The notes: generated by a model from the letters alone, not told the origin. A stretch of DNA of 64,000 bases from Frigoribacterium sp. CFBP 13712 (GCF_014842255.1 NZ_JACYVH010000003.1:1-64000), one strand, 5' to 3'; positions 1 through 7,094 are shown, counted from the first letter of the stretch. Numbers and translations: made by a program.

Positions 1-401
1 GTGTCGACCGCGAGGGCGCTGTAGGTGGTGAACCCGCCGAGAACGCCTGTCCCGATGAACAGACGCAGGTCGCGTCGGCGACCCGCGTCCGGCCCTCGTC
101 GCATCAGCGACTCGAGCAGGAGACCGAGCGCGAACGCACCGACGACGTTGATCAGCAGGATCGTCACGGGGATGCTGCCGGGTGCGGCGGGGAAGCTCAA
201 CGCCAGGGCTTCGCGCAGGCCCGTGCCGATCGTGCCTCCGAGGGCGACGAGTCCGATGAACCGCCACCGCAGGTGCACGGGCCGTTCGGTACCCGTGGAG
301 TCGTCGACATCGAGGTCCGGGTTCTGGCCCAGCCCTTCGAAGTCGTCGCCTCTCCTCGACGGCAGCGGCGGAAACGGTGAGTCAGGTGAGGGGGAGGTCA
401 T
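1..401 (-). CDS. crcB: CrcB-type fluoride ion channel/exporter (3' end outside window)
   Basis: Small membrane protein that exports fluoride as a dual-topology dimer in the family. The visible 133 residues start with a polar N-terminal extension of about 45 residues, then a first membrane segment with GGTIGTGLR at 55-63, a second with INVVGAF at 84-90 (the family's conserved Asn), and GVLGGFTTYSAL at 119-130, the typical CrcB Gly/Thr/Ser signature. The start is the ATG at 401-399, which overlaps a short upstream reading frame (382-504) and so is probably translated by coupling. The C-terminus lies beyond position 1. A structured leader lies upstream; it does not look like the known fluoride riboswitch. 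CrcB genes often occur as adjacent pairs; the partner would be outside the window. Confidence 0.85.
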   Translation of the reverse strand, partial: MTSPSPDSPFPPLPSRRGDDFEGLGQNPDLDVDDSTGTERPVHLRWRFIGLVALGGTIGTGLREALALSFPAAPGSIPVTILLINVVGAFALGLLLESLMRRGPDAGRRRDLRLFIGTGVLGGFTTYSALAVD

Positions 402-504
402 GCATCGTCTTTCGAGCTGAGGCCGGAGGGGAGTCCGGGCAGCGGTTGAGAGGACGACGTCGCCGTCCGGGCATGTGCGCCCACGACGATGTGTCGATGG
501 TCAT
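382..504 (-). CDS. Possible 40-aa leader peptide overlapping crcB
   Basis: This short frame starts at ATG 504-502 with a well placed AGGAG (514-510) five nucleotides upstream, and its stop (384-382) lies 20 bp inside crcB. It starts MTIDTSSWAHMPG and is rich in Arg and Pro, with no recognisable domain. Its good ribosome-binding site, where crcB itself has none, and the overlap suggest a translated leader coupled to crcB. The AGGAG is part of one strand of a predicted helix (519-512 with 550-543), so ribosome access could be switched. It may also be a chance frame. Confidence 0.35.
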   Translation of the reverse strand: MTIDTSSWAHMPGRRRRPLNRCPDSPPASARKTMHDLPLT

Positions 505-700
505 CTGGTCTCCTATCTCGGTTTCCGGGCTCGCCAGCGGTTGAGATAGGGACTGTTGTCGACCTGAGTCGAGGTTGGTGACGGCGAGCCCCACCGCCGT
601 GGCGTTTCCGCCACGCTCAGTGAAGCACTTATCCGATCGGGCTGCACCTCCCCGTGGAGATCCATCCACGGCTGGGGAGATGCTGGAGCAGCATGTCCCC
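505..700 (-). promoter_or_regulatory. Structured leader RNA with pseudoknot-like pairing upstream of crcB
   Basis: Read on the minus strand, this stretch contains: a hairpin 700-674 (GGGGA and ATGCTG arms, 3-nt loop); a GTGGCG/CGCCAC hairpin with a GAAA tetraloop (614-599); helix A GGGCTCGCC (591-583) with GGCGAGCCC (535-527); and helix B CCTATCTC (550-543) with GAGATAGG (519-512). Helices A and B interleave, which is pseudoknot topology. Helix B covers the AGG of the ribosome-binding site before ATG 504. It does not match the fluoride riboswitch or other leaders I recognise. The rest of 402-791 shows no convincing gene. Confidence 0.45.
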
Positions 701-791
701 ATAGGACGTCCCTGGTCATCTCGATCATCGTGATCGGCGTCGACGCCGGCGGTCTCTTGACGTCGTCCCTCCGGCGAGAGACCGTAGAACC

Positions 792-992
792 ATGGATACC
801 GACGGCGGCCAGAGCACGAAGCGGTCTGTGGCCGTGTTCCTGCTGATCGTCGCGTCGCTCGTGGCCATCGCTGCAGTGACACTGCTCGTGATCGATCCCT
901 CTCGCACGAGCATGTACTTCACGCTGGGCGGCGCACTCATCACGATCTATCTCAACGCGCGGATCCTCAAGGGCGATCCGACCGCACGGTAG
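792..992 (+). CDS. Small membrane protein of unknown function
   Basis: A 66-residue protein with two hydrophobic stretches, about residues 12-34 and 41-55, and a polar N-terminus with Lys/Arg before the first segment. I do not recognise the family. It ends 100 bp before the promoter of the GntR operon and is divergent from crcB. The start ATG 792 has only a weak purine stretch upstream. Codon use (GC-rich third positions) is like the neighbours, which supports real coding. Possibly a small stress or transport accessory protein, but nothing in the sequence says so. Confidence 0.5.
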   Translation: MDTDGGQSTKRSVAVFLLIVASLVAIAAVTLLVIDPSRTSMYFTLGGALITIYLNARILKGDPTAR

Positions 993-1038
993 GCGAGTCG
1001 GAGGTCGCCGCCTCGAGGCGGACGAGATCGCCGCCTCC

Positions 1039-1079
1039 TTGACACGATCGCTCCTGGTCAATAGGTTCATCACTGAACC
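1039..1079 (+). promoter_or_regulatory. Sigma-A promoter with overlapping operator for the GntR operon
   Basis: TTGACA (1039-1044), a 17-bp spacer and TAGGTT (1062-1067) form a near-consensus promoter. A perfect inverted repeat GGTTCA-TCAC-TGAACC (1064-1079) overlaps the -10 box, a position suited to repression by the YtrA-like regulator encoded directly downstream. Confidence 0.75.
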
Positions 1080-1103
1080 AACTAACCAATGAGGAGGGTC
1101 GCC

Positions 1104-1463
1104 GTGTTCGATGAGAGCAGCCCGATCTTCCAGCAGCTGGCCGACCGCATCGCGGACGACGTGCTCGCCGGCACCTACGCGGAAGAGCAGCAGGTGGCGT
1201 CGACGAACGAGTTCGCAGCGTTCTACCGCATCAACCCGGCTACGGCGGGCAAGGCGATGAACCTGCTCGTCGACCGCGGGGTGCTCTACAAGCGACGGGG
1301 CATCGGCATGTTCGTGGCCCCCGGCGCCCGTGACCTGCTCGTCGAGCAGCGTCGTGCCCGTTTCGCCGAGCAGTACGTCCGACCGCTCGTCCGCGAGGCC
1401 GCCGCGCTCGGCATCGACGCTGCAGCCCTCACGCGCATGATCAATCAGGAGGATCCGTCATGA
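1104..1463 (+). CDS. GntR-family (YtrA subfamily) transcriptional repressor
   Basis: 119-residue DNA-binding regulator, the short YtrA type with an N-terminal winged helix (about residues 1-75) and a short dimerisation helix instead of a ligand domain. Features are the opening SPIFQQLADRIADDVLAGTY, a recognition-helix region around NPATAGKAMNLLVDRGVL and the wing motif KRRGIGMFV. GTG 1104 is chosen because GAGGAGG (1091-1097) sits six bases before it; ATG 1089 would put the ribosome-binding site inside the gene. Its stop overlaps the ABC gene by four bases, so the regulator and transporter are one operon. The palindrome over the promoter's -10 box is its likely autoregulatory operator. YtrA-type operons respond in other bacteria to cell-wall-active compounds; the inducer here is unknown. 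Confidence 0.85.
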   Translation: MFDESSPIFQQLADRIADDVLAGTYAEEQQVASTNEFAAFYRINPATAGKAMNLLVDRGVLYKRRGIGMFVAPGARDLLVEQRRARFAEQYVRPLVREAAALGIDAAALTRMINQEDPS

Positions 1464-2386
1464 GCACCGCCGTCGAAGTCTCCGGGGTGCACCGCACCTA
1501 CGGGTCGACCACCGCCCTCCGGGGCGTCAGCACGACCGTCCGGGAGGGCGCCATCTGCGGCCTGCTCGGCCGCAACGGGGCGGGGAAGACCACCCTGCTC
1601 TCGATGATCGCCGGGCAGGAGCGTCCGAGTTCGGGCACGGTCCGCACTCTGGGGCACGACCCGGTCGAGAGCGTGGAGGTCCTGTCGCGCACCTCCTTCG
1701 TACGGGACAGCCAGCGCTGGCCCGACGACTTCCGCATCGGTCACGTGCTCTCGGTCGCCCCGGCCTTCCACGCCGGCTGGGACCCGGCACTGGCGCGCGA
1801 CCTCGTGGCCGACCTGCGCGTTCCGACTCGGACACCGATCAAGAAGATGTCGCGGGGTCAGGCCTCGAGCGTCGCGATCGTGCTCGGGCTCGCATCGCGG
1901 GCGCCGCTCACGATCTTCGACGAGCCCTACCTCGGCCTCGATGCCACCGCTCGCCAGATCTTCTACGATCGCCTGCTCGCCGACTACGCCGAACACCCCC
2001 GCACCGTCCTGCTCTCCACCCACCTCGTCGACGAGTCGGAATCCCTGTTGGAGCAGGTCGTCGTGCTCGACGAGGGACGGGTCGTCCTCGACGCCGACGT
2101 CGACACGGCTCGCGCCTCGGCCTGGACGGCGGCAGGAGCCGCAGGTGCGGTCGATCGGGTCGTCGGCTCCCGGCGGGTGCTCGCCCGGCACGCCCTCGGC
2201 GGCCTCGCCAGCGTCACCGTGGCGGGGAGCGTCGACGACGCCCTCCGGCGCGAGGCCCGCGAGGCCGGGGTCGAGCTGGGATCCGTGTCGCTCCAGCACT
2301 TCGTCGCAGCCCTGGGCGCCGGTACGCCGACGCCCGGCGTGGACGACCGTGCCGCATCCGTCACCACTGAAGGAGCCCTGTCGTGA
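1460..2386 (+). CDS. ABC transporter ATP-binding protein (YtrB-like)
   Basis: 308-residue ATPase subunit of an ABC exporter. The Walker A motif GRNGAGKT is at 37-44, the Walker B TIFDEP at 151-156, followed by a D-loop LGLDAT and the switch His in LLSTH near residue 188. The signature motif is degenerate, SRGQ (131-134) in place of SGGQ, as is common in YtrB-like subunits. AGGAGG (1448-1453) precedes ATG 1460. It overlaps the regulator upstream and the permease downstream, both by ATGA/GTGA-type junctions, so the three are translationally coupled. The C-terminal 80 residues are a family-typical extension without clear motifs. Substrate cannot be inferred. Confidence 0.9.
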   Translation: MSTAVEVSGVHRTYGSTTALRGVSTTVREGAICGLLGRNGAGKTTLLSMIAGQERPSSGTVRTLGHDPVESVEVLSRTSFVRDSQRWPDDFRIGHVLSVAPAFHAGWDPALARDLVADLRVPTRTPIKKMSRGQASSVAIVLGLASRAPLTIFDEPYLGLDATARQIFYDRLLADYAEHPRTVLLSTHLVDESESLLEQVVVLDEGRVVLDADVDTARASAWTAAGAAGAVDRVVGSRRVLARHALGGLASVTVAGSVDDALRREAREAGVELGSVSLQHFVAALGAGTPTPGVDDRAASVTTEGALS

Positions 2387-3096
2387 GCCGTGCAACCGCT
2401 GTCGTCCGACTCCAGCTCGTGCGCCGCACGACATGGTTCCTCGTGCCTCTCGGCATTATGCTCGTCGCGGGCGTGGCGACCGTGATCATCCAGCTAGCGA
2501 TCCAGCGCGCCACGGGGATGTCTCCGACCTCACCCGGGTACGCCGACAGCGCCCGGAACAATCCGGCCCTCGCCTGGTCCGTCTGCGGGTACCTCGTGGC
2601 GACGGGGGTCGCCAGCATCTCGTCCGTGTTCCCGGTGGCGTCGTCGCTCGGCACCACACGCCGCGGCTTCGCGGCGGGCACGTTCCTCACTCACGCGCTG
2701 GTGTCCGCCTACCTCGCCGTCGTCGCGGCCGCGATGCTCGGCCTCGAGCTGCTCACCGGCCATTGGTTCGTCGGCATCTACGTCTTCGACACCGCCATCC
2801 TCGGCGCGGGGAACGTCGTCGTACTGCTGCTCGTGATGTTCCTCGGCTCGCTGACGGCGTTCACGGTCGGTGCGGTCTTCGGCGGGGTCTGGCTGCGGTT
2901 CGGCCCGCGCGGCCCTCTCGGAGTGGCCGTCGTCGCGGTCCTCGTGCTCGCAGGCCTCCTGCTGGCGCTCGCCCCGTCGCTGGGCGACATCGCTGCGGCG
3001 TTCGAATTCTGGTGGCTCGCCGTCGTGGGTGTCGCGCTGGTGCTCGTCGCCGCAGGAGGCACGAGCCTGTCGCTGCGCGGAGCGAGCGTCCGATAG
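2383..3096 (+). CDS. ABC transporter permease-like membrane protein
   Basis: 237-residue integral membrane protein with six hydrophobic segments (about residues 18-42, 62-84, 98-120, 130-155, 158-178, 185-225). It starts with GTG 2383 overlapping the stop of the ATPase gene, so it is the transmembrane partner of that subunit. No family-specific motif is seen; the size fits the small permeases of YtrA-regulated operons. Two copies would be needed to form a full exporter with two ATPase subunits, or it may pair with a second permease elsewhere. Confidence 0.8.
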   Translation: MSRATAVVRLQLVRRTTWFLVPLGIMLVAGVATVIIQLAIQRATGMSPTSPGYADSARNNPALAWSVCGYLVATGVASISSVFPVASSLGTTRRGFAAGTFLTHALVSAYLAVVAAAMLGLELLTGHWFVGIYVFDTAILGAGNVVVLLLVMFLGSLTAFTVGAVFGGVWLRFGPRGPLGVAVVAVLVLAGLLLALAPSLGDIAAAFEFWWLAVVGVALVLVAAGGTSLSLRGASVR

Positions 3097-3693
3097 ATGG
3101 AGGGGGAGAGGCGCTCGTCACCCGAGGTCCCGACGGTGACGGGTGTCCGGCCGGTCGGCGATGCTCAGGGCGTGTCGTGGCCCCGGGCCGATGCCCTGCG
3201 AACGGATCGTCTCTCGCTGGAGCCGCTCGCCGTGCGGCACGCGAGCGAGATGACGAGGGCACTGGCGCCCTTGGCGCTCTACCGGTTCACCGGTGGGGAA
3301 CCCCCGACGTACGACGAGCTCGGGGCGCGCTACCGACGTCAGGCACGAGGCCGGTCCGACGACGGACGCGCCGGGTGGTTGAACTGGATCATCCGGCCCA
3401 TCGGCGGCGGGCCGGCCATCGGATTCGTCCAGGCGACGCTCACGCGCAGGGGCGTCGAGCTCGTCGCCGACCTCGCGTGGCTGGTCACCGTGTCGGAGCA
3501 GGGCCGGGGGCTGGCGCGGGAAGCGGGTGCGGCGGTCGTGGCGTGGTTGCCGTCGATCGGCGTCGGACGCCTGCAGGCTCACGTCCATCCGGACCACACG
3601 GCGTCAGCACGTGTGGCCGAGGGGCTCGGGCTCGCGCCGACGACGACTCTCGTCGACGGAGAGATGCTCTGGGAGGCCATGACTGCTCCATGA
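3097..3693 (+). CDS. GNAT-family N-acetyltransferase
   Basis: 198-residue RimJ/RimL-type acetyltransferase. The N-terminal part has the usual LRTDRLSLEPLA opening around residues 36-47, the middle has the beta-strand motif ELVADLAWLVTVSEQGRGLAREA (acetyl-CoA loop around QGRGLA, residues 134-139), and the C-terminus carries the HPDHTASARVAEGLGL pattern typical of GNAT motif B. ATG 3097 directly follows the permease stop; a later GTG near 3172 that gives a protein starting just before LRTDRL is equally possible because the first 30 residues look unlike the family. Substrate unknown. Confidence 0.8.
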   Translation: MEGERRSSPEVPTVTGVRPVGDAQGVSWPRADALRTDRLSLEPLAVRHASEMTRALAPLALYRFTGGEPPTYDELGARYRRQARGRSDDGRAGWLNWIIRPIGGGPAIGFVQATLTRRGVELVADLAWLVTVSEQGRGLAREAGAAVVAWLPSIGVGRLQAHVHPDHTASARVAEGLGLAPTTTLVDGEMLWEAMTAP

Positions 3694-3773
3694 CCCGATG
3701 GTGGGAACATGCCCGCCAGCCCACGGCCGAGCGTCCGGCTACGAGTCGGATGCGAGCACGAGTCCTGAGCTGC

Positions 3774-3779
3774 TAGCTT
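3774..3779 (+). promoter_or_regulatory. -10 box TAGCTT of a leaderless transcript
   Basis: TAGCTT ends six bases before ATG 3786 and no Shine-Dalgarno lies between, so transcription probably begins at the start codon. Confidence 0.55.
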
Positions 3780-3785
3780 CCGGGC

Positions 3786-4199
3786 ATGACCTGGCCCGCC
3801 GTCCACATCTCGCGCTCGCTCGTCCACGATGTCACCACGGTGTCCCGCGTCGCCGGGGACCCTGCGAACCTCCCCGAGTGGGCGGCCGGTCTGAGCACCG
3901 GTATGCGTCAGGAGGGCGGGCGGTGGATCACGGACTCGCCCCTGGGCGTCGTCGAGGTGACCTTCACCGGGCCGGTGGAGTTGGGGATCCTCGACCACGA
4001 CGTGACCCTGCCCGACGGATCGGTGGTGCGGAACCCCTTCCGCATCGTCGCCAACGACGAGGGCAGCGAAGCCGTCTTCACCCTGTTCCGCCGTGAGGGC
4101 ATGTCGGAGGAGGAGTTCCAGGCCGATGCTGACGCGGTCCGCCGAGACCTCGACCAGCTCGCGGTGCTGCTCGCCGAGCGTTTCCCGTCCACCCGTTAG
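3786..4199 (+). CDS. SRPBCC-fold (polyketide cyclase/START-like) protein
   Basis: 137-residue soluble protein of the SRPBCC superfamily: an opening strand ending in SLVHDVTTVSRVAGDPANLPEW, where the Asp/Pro/Trp pattern matches the helix after the first strand; central antiparallel strands; and a long C-terminal helix (about residues 112-137). This fold forms a hydrophobic pocket, but the ligand cannot be read from sequence. A single gene with its own leaderless-type promoter; the downstream neighbour runs the other way. Confidence 0.75.
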   Translation: MTWPAVHISRSLVHDVTTVSRVAGDPANLPEWAAGLSTGMRQEGGRWITDSPLGVVEVTFTGPVELGILDHDVTLPDGSVVRNPFRIVANDEGSEAVFTLFRREGMSEEEFQADADAVRRDLDQLAVLLAERFPSTR

Positions 4200-4298
4200 T
4201 CGAACGCCGGCCGAGTGTCGAGCTCTCATCCGGGTGTGTCGAGGGGGCCGGCTCGACCCGTGGAGTGCGGGTCCGGATCGTGCCGACGGTGCTCTCCC

Positions 4299-4316
4299 TG
4301 ACGAGACGCCTCGTCA
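4299..4316 (-). terminator. Hairpin downstream of the CDF transporter gene
   Basis: TGACGAG-ACGC-CTCGTCA, a 7-bp stem with a 4-nt loop, lies two bases past the stop of the CDF gene. There is no T-run, so it may work as a weak terminator or an RNA 3' end stabiliser. Confidence 0.4.
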
Positions 4317-4318
4317 GA

Positions 4319-4999
4319 TCAGCAGCAGTCGCAGGCCTCGACCCGGCGCTCGCCCGTCAGAGCCGACACGGGCGTCTTGCAGGCGTCGCCCCGCCACGCC
4401 TCGAGTCCTTCCCGCACGGCGAACACGACGATGACGAGCCCCGCCACGGGGTCGGCCCAGGTCCATCCGAACGCGAGATTGAGCACGAGGCCGACGAGGA
4501 CGGCCGCCGACAGGTACGAGCAGACGAGCGTCTGCTTCGAGTCGGCGACCGCGGACGCCGAGCCGAGCTCGGTGCCGGTGCGGCGCTCGATCAGGCTCAG
4601 GAACGGCATGACCGCAAGGCTCACCGCAGCCAGCACGATGCCCACGGGGGAGTGGTCGGGCTCTCGGATGCCGGTGAGGGTCAGAACGGCATCGACGGAC
4701 ACGTAGGCGGCCAGGCCGAAGAACGACACGGCGATGACACGCAGCGCGAGCCGTTCCCGCTTCTCCGGGTCGGGGGCGGCGAACTGCCACGCGATCGCGG
4801 CGGCCGAGAGCACCTCGACGATCGAGTCGAGGCCGAATCCGATCAGGGCGGTCGAGGAGGCGACGGTGCCGGCGGTGATGGCGACGATCGCCTCGATCAC
4901 GTTGTACGTGATCGTGACGGCGACGATGAGTCTGATCCGGCGTTGCAGCAGGAGGCGGCGGGCCGGAACGAGGAGGCGCGGGTCGGCCGTCGTGGTCAT
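4319..4999 (-). CDS. Cation diffusion facilitator (heavy-metal efflux)
   Basis: 226-residue membrane transporter that exchanges divalent metal for protons. Membrane segments begin near residue 22; the metal-site helix GFGLDSIVE is at 54-62 (Asp58, Glu62), and a second acidic site lies in ASAVADSK in the loop before the last two segments. It lacks the long cytoplasmic C-terminal domain of larger CDF proteins but ends in ACDCC, a Cys-rich tail likely to bind soft metals. ATG 4999 overlaps the ArsR-type regulator stop by ATGA, so the two are co-translated. With a CmtR-like sensor the substrates are probably Cd(II)/Pb(II), possibly Zn(II). Confidence 0.85.
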   Translation of the reverse strand: MTTTADPRLLVPARRLLLQRRIRLIVAVTITYNVIEAIVAITAGTVASSTALIGFGLDSIVEVLSAAAIAWQFAAPDPEKRERLALRVIAVSFFGLAAYVSVDAVLTLTGIREPDHSPVGIVLAAVSLAVMPFLSLIERRTGTELGSASAVADSKQTLVCSYLSAAVLVGLVLNLAFGWTWADPVAGLVIVVFAVREGLEAWRGDACKTPVSALTGERRVEACDCC

Positions 5000-5349
5000 G
5001 CGCCCGTCCCGCAGCAGAAAGGGACGTCGCAGGCGTCGTCCGTGCAGGCCTCGCCGTCGTCGACGGCGAGCACGACGTCGACCAGAGCGGTCAGCGACCT
5101 CGTGAGGTGAGGGTCCGCGATCTCGTAGCGGGTGGACCGCCCCTCGGGGACGGCGACAACGATGCCGCAGCCGCGGAGACACGAGAGGTGGTTGGAGACG
5201 TTCGAGCGCGTGAGGCCGAGACGCTCGGCCAACGCGCCGGGGTAGCCGGGCTCGTCGAGGAGGTGGAGCAGGATGCGCGATCGGGTCGGATCGGCCATGG
5301 CGCGCCCGAGGCGGTTCATGACATCGACACGCGACGAAAGGGTCAGCAT
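4996..5349 (-). CDS. cmtR: ArsR/SmtB-family Cd(II)/Pb(II) sensor, CmtR-like
   Basis: 117-residue winged-helix repressor. It follows the mycobacterial CmtR pattern closely: LGLTRSNVSNHLSCLRGCG places Cys57 and Cys61 in the recognition helix, and Cys102 falls in the C-terminal tail, the three thiolate ligands known for CmtR. The tail adds further cysteines (107, 112, 113). When metal binds the recognition-helix cysteines, DNA is released. The -10 box TATAGT (5361-5356) ends six bases before the ATG, so the mRNA is probably leaderless, and GACT-ATAC-AGTC (5355-5366) overlapping it is the likely operator. It is co-translated with the CDF exporter. Confidence 0.9.
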   Translation of the reverse strand: MLTLSSRVDVMNRLGRAMADPTRSRILLHLLDEPGYPGALAERLGLTRSNVSNHLSCLRGCGIVVAVPEGRSTRYEIADPHLTRSLTALVDVVLAVDDGEACTDDACDVPFCCGTGA

Positions 5350-5375
5350 GTGCTGACTATACAGTCGACGCTGAC
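5350..5375 (-). promoter_or_regulatory. Promoter/operator of the metal-efflux operon
   Basis: On the minus strand TATAGT (5361-5356) lies six bases before ATG 5349. The inverted repeat GACT-ATAC-AGTC (5355-5366) covers it, and GCTGAC occurs twice on the plus strand (5352-5357 and 5370-5375) as an 18-bp-spaced direct repeat. Either could be the CmtR-like operator. Confidence 0.6.
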
Positions 5376-5388
5376 TGGACGAGGTCGG

Positions 5389-6588
5389 TCAGCGGGCGCG
5401 GCCCGTGCGCCGGCGGACGTAGTCCGCGAAGCCGGGGACGGAGAACTCGAGCTCGCCGTAGACGGGCGCGTGGATGATGCCCTTGCGGATGATGCGGTCG
5501 CGGGTGGTCGCCACCTGCGTCAGCGACTTGCCCAGCTCGGCCGCCACCGCACCGGACTGGACCCGAGGCGAGACGCTCGGCTGGGGACGGGCGTCGTGCC
5601 CACTGTCGGGCGACGCGTCGGCCACGGCGACCATGGTGTCGACGTACTCGCGTTCGCGCTCGGAGAGCCGGTCGTAGCGCGCGGAGTAGAGGCCCGCGTC
5701 GAGCTGCCGCTGCACGGCCGGGATGGCTTCGTCGACGTGCGTCGACTCGATCCGAGCGGCGCCGGCGGCGCAGGTCCACGACTCGCTCGCGTAGAGCTGG
5801 AGGAAGTAGGGGTACCGATCGGCGAGCTCGAGGACCCGCTCGAGCGCGTCGTCGTCCCAGATGGTGCCGAGGTCGAAGGCGGGATCGGTGACCGCCGCGC
5901 GTGCGTCCGACTCGCCCAACCGGTCGATCAACTCGAAGCGGAACCGCTCGGCGTAGGTGTTCGCCTTCGACAGCTCGGACGCGAGGTAGGGCAGACCGGC
6001 GCCGATGAGCACGATCGGTTCGTCCTTGAGCGCCGACAGGGCCTGGACGAGGACGGCGATGTCCCGTTTACGGAAGACCTGCAGCTCGTCGATCAGAAGG
6101 GCCACGCCGACCCCGTTCTGACTGGCGTCCCGTCCGAGCAGTCGGAGGAACCGGACCAGTTCGGGGAACGGGTCGGAGTCGTCGCGTCGAGGTGAAGCGG
6201 CATCGACGGCGAAGGTGAAGCCGGTCGGCCCCAGCGACAGCTTCATGCCCCCGATCGAGTGCGCCCCCGAGGACAGCGCCTTCCGGAGTCTGCCCTGCGT
6301 GAGGTCGGCGCTGTCCCGGACGATGGACCTCACGGCGACACCCGGTTCGACGTCGCGCCGCACCTCGTAGTAGCCGGCGAGCCATCCTCTGGAGCGCAGC
6401 ACGGCGCCGACCTCCTGGAGGAGCGACGTCTTGCCCACTCCTCGCAGGCCGGTGAACACGACGGGGTTCGACGAGCGGCCCGCTTCGACGAGCTCGGCGA
6501 GAGAGCCGACGACCGCCAGCTGGGACTCCCGACCGATCAGGGTCGGCGGTCGGGTGCCGGCGCCGGGCGTGAAGGGGTTGAGAGTCAC
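5389..6588 (-). CDS. AAA-type ATPase with C-terminal winged helix
   Basis: 399-residue ATP-binding protein of the archaeal-ATPase/ORC-like (AAA_16) type. Walker A GLRGVGKT is at 47-54 and Walker B VALLIDELQ at 162-170, followed by a lid region around residues 215-275. The C-terminal part (about 345-399) reads as a winged helix: AAELGKSLTQVATTRDRIIRKGII then GELEFSVPGF. These proteins bind DNA or partner proteins but often have no known role. GTG 6588 has AGGAGG a few bases upstream. A perfect 17-bp palindrome (6607-6623) overlaps the promoter, so the winged helix may bind its own promoter. No toxin, nuclease or transposase gene is adjacent. Confidence 0.8.
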   Translation of the reverse strand: MTLNPFTPGAGTRPPTLIGRESQLAVVGSLAELVEAGRSSNPVVFTGLRGVGKTSLLQEVGAVLRSRGWLAGYYEVRRDVEPGVAVRSIVRDSADLTQGRLRKALSSGAHSIGGMKLSLGPTGFTFAVDAASPRRDDSDPFPELVRFLRLLGRDASQNGVGVALLIDELQVFRKRDIAVLVQALSALKDEPIVLIGAGLPYLASELSKANTYAERFRFELIDRLGESDARAAVTDPAFDLGTIWDDDALERVLELADRYPYFLQLYASESWTCAAGAARIESTHVDEAIPAVQRQLDAGLYSARYDRLSEREREYVDTMVAVADASPDSGHDARPQPSVSPRVQSGAVAAELGKSLTQVATTRDRIIRKGIIHAPVYGELEFSVPGFADYVRRRTGRAR

Positions 6589-6606
6589 GGGGCCTCCTGA
6601 GCGGAC

Positions 6607-6623
6607 TTGCTATAATATAGCAA
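6607..6623. promoter_or_regulatory. Perfect palindrome TTGCTATAATATAGCAA over AAA-ATPase promoter
   Basis: A perfect 17-bp inverted repeat centred on A6615. It contains a consensus -10 TATAAT on the plus strand and TATATT on the minus strand. It lies about 20 bp before the start of the AAA ATPase and is AT-rich in an otherwise GC-rich window. Probably an operator combined with the -10 region. Confidence 0.7.
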
Positions 6624-6643
6624 ATCTCCGCACTGCTCCCGGG

Positions 6644-7012
6644 TCAGTCGTTCGGGAGGGGGATCGGCGTCGGGTTCTGATCGTCGTTCGTGCAGAACGT
6701 CGTCTCGGTGGGGCTCACGTCGGGGTCGCAGATCCTGACGTCCACGTCCTCGCCGTCGATCTCGAGGGTGATGTGGAAGGCGCCGTACGCCACAGCCTCG
6801 TAATCCTCGCCGGAGAGGTCGGACCCGTAGGCCTCGTACGTCTCGTTCAGGTGCTTCGCCGCCTCCTGCGATTCCGGTTCGGACTGGTCCACCAGGCCGC
6901 ACGACGTGAGCATCGTGACGGTGGCGAGCGCCGCGGCGGCTCCGAGCGCGAGACGGGTCAGGCCTGCGGACCGGCGGGGGAGGGAGGCGGTGGTGGAACC
7001 ATTCTTCGTCAT
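6644..7012 (-). CDS. Secreted lipoprotein of unknown function
   Basis: 122-residue precursor. A basic N-region (RRSAGLTR) and a hydrophobic core (about residues 18-34) end in the lipobox LTSC with Cys38, so Lgt/LspA processing would leave an extracellular lipid-anchored domain of about 85 residues. The mature part is acidic, contains a second Cys pair (CDPD...TFCTND) that could form a disulfide, and matches no family I recognise. No operon partner; a lone cell-surface protein. Confidence 0.75.
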   Translation of the reverse strand: MTKNGSTTASLPRRSAGLTRLALGAAAALATVTMLTSCGLVDQSEPESQEAAKHLNETYEAYGSDLSGEDYEAVAYGAFHITLEIDGEDVDVRICDPDVSPTETTFCTNDDQNPTPIPLPND

Positions 7013-7094
7013 GTCGATGACGCTAGCGCCTTCCAGACCGACAGGTCTGCACCGAGCGCCAGGCGGTCTCCGCCCGATGCACGTCGCATCGCGG

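Noticed and set aside
25-420. 131-codon open frame on the plus strand at the window start
   Set aside because: Antisense to crcB, whose minus-strand frame shows clear family motifs; the plus-strand product is Arg/Pro-rich without features.
505-615. Fluoride riboswitch upstream of crcB
   Set aside because: The conserved crcB-motif sequence blocks are not found, although the gene context would suit; treated as an unknown structured RNA instead.
513-1073. Long minus-strand frames over 382-1073
   Set aside because: Arg-rich shadow products that run over the structured leader and the small membrane gene; only the short 382-504 part has a ribosome-binding site.
6607-6623. Toxin-antitoxin operon next to the palindrome
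   Set aside because: The palindrome resembles antitoxin operators, but neither neighbour is a toxin or antitoxin.
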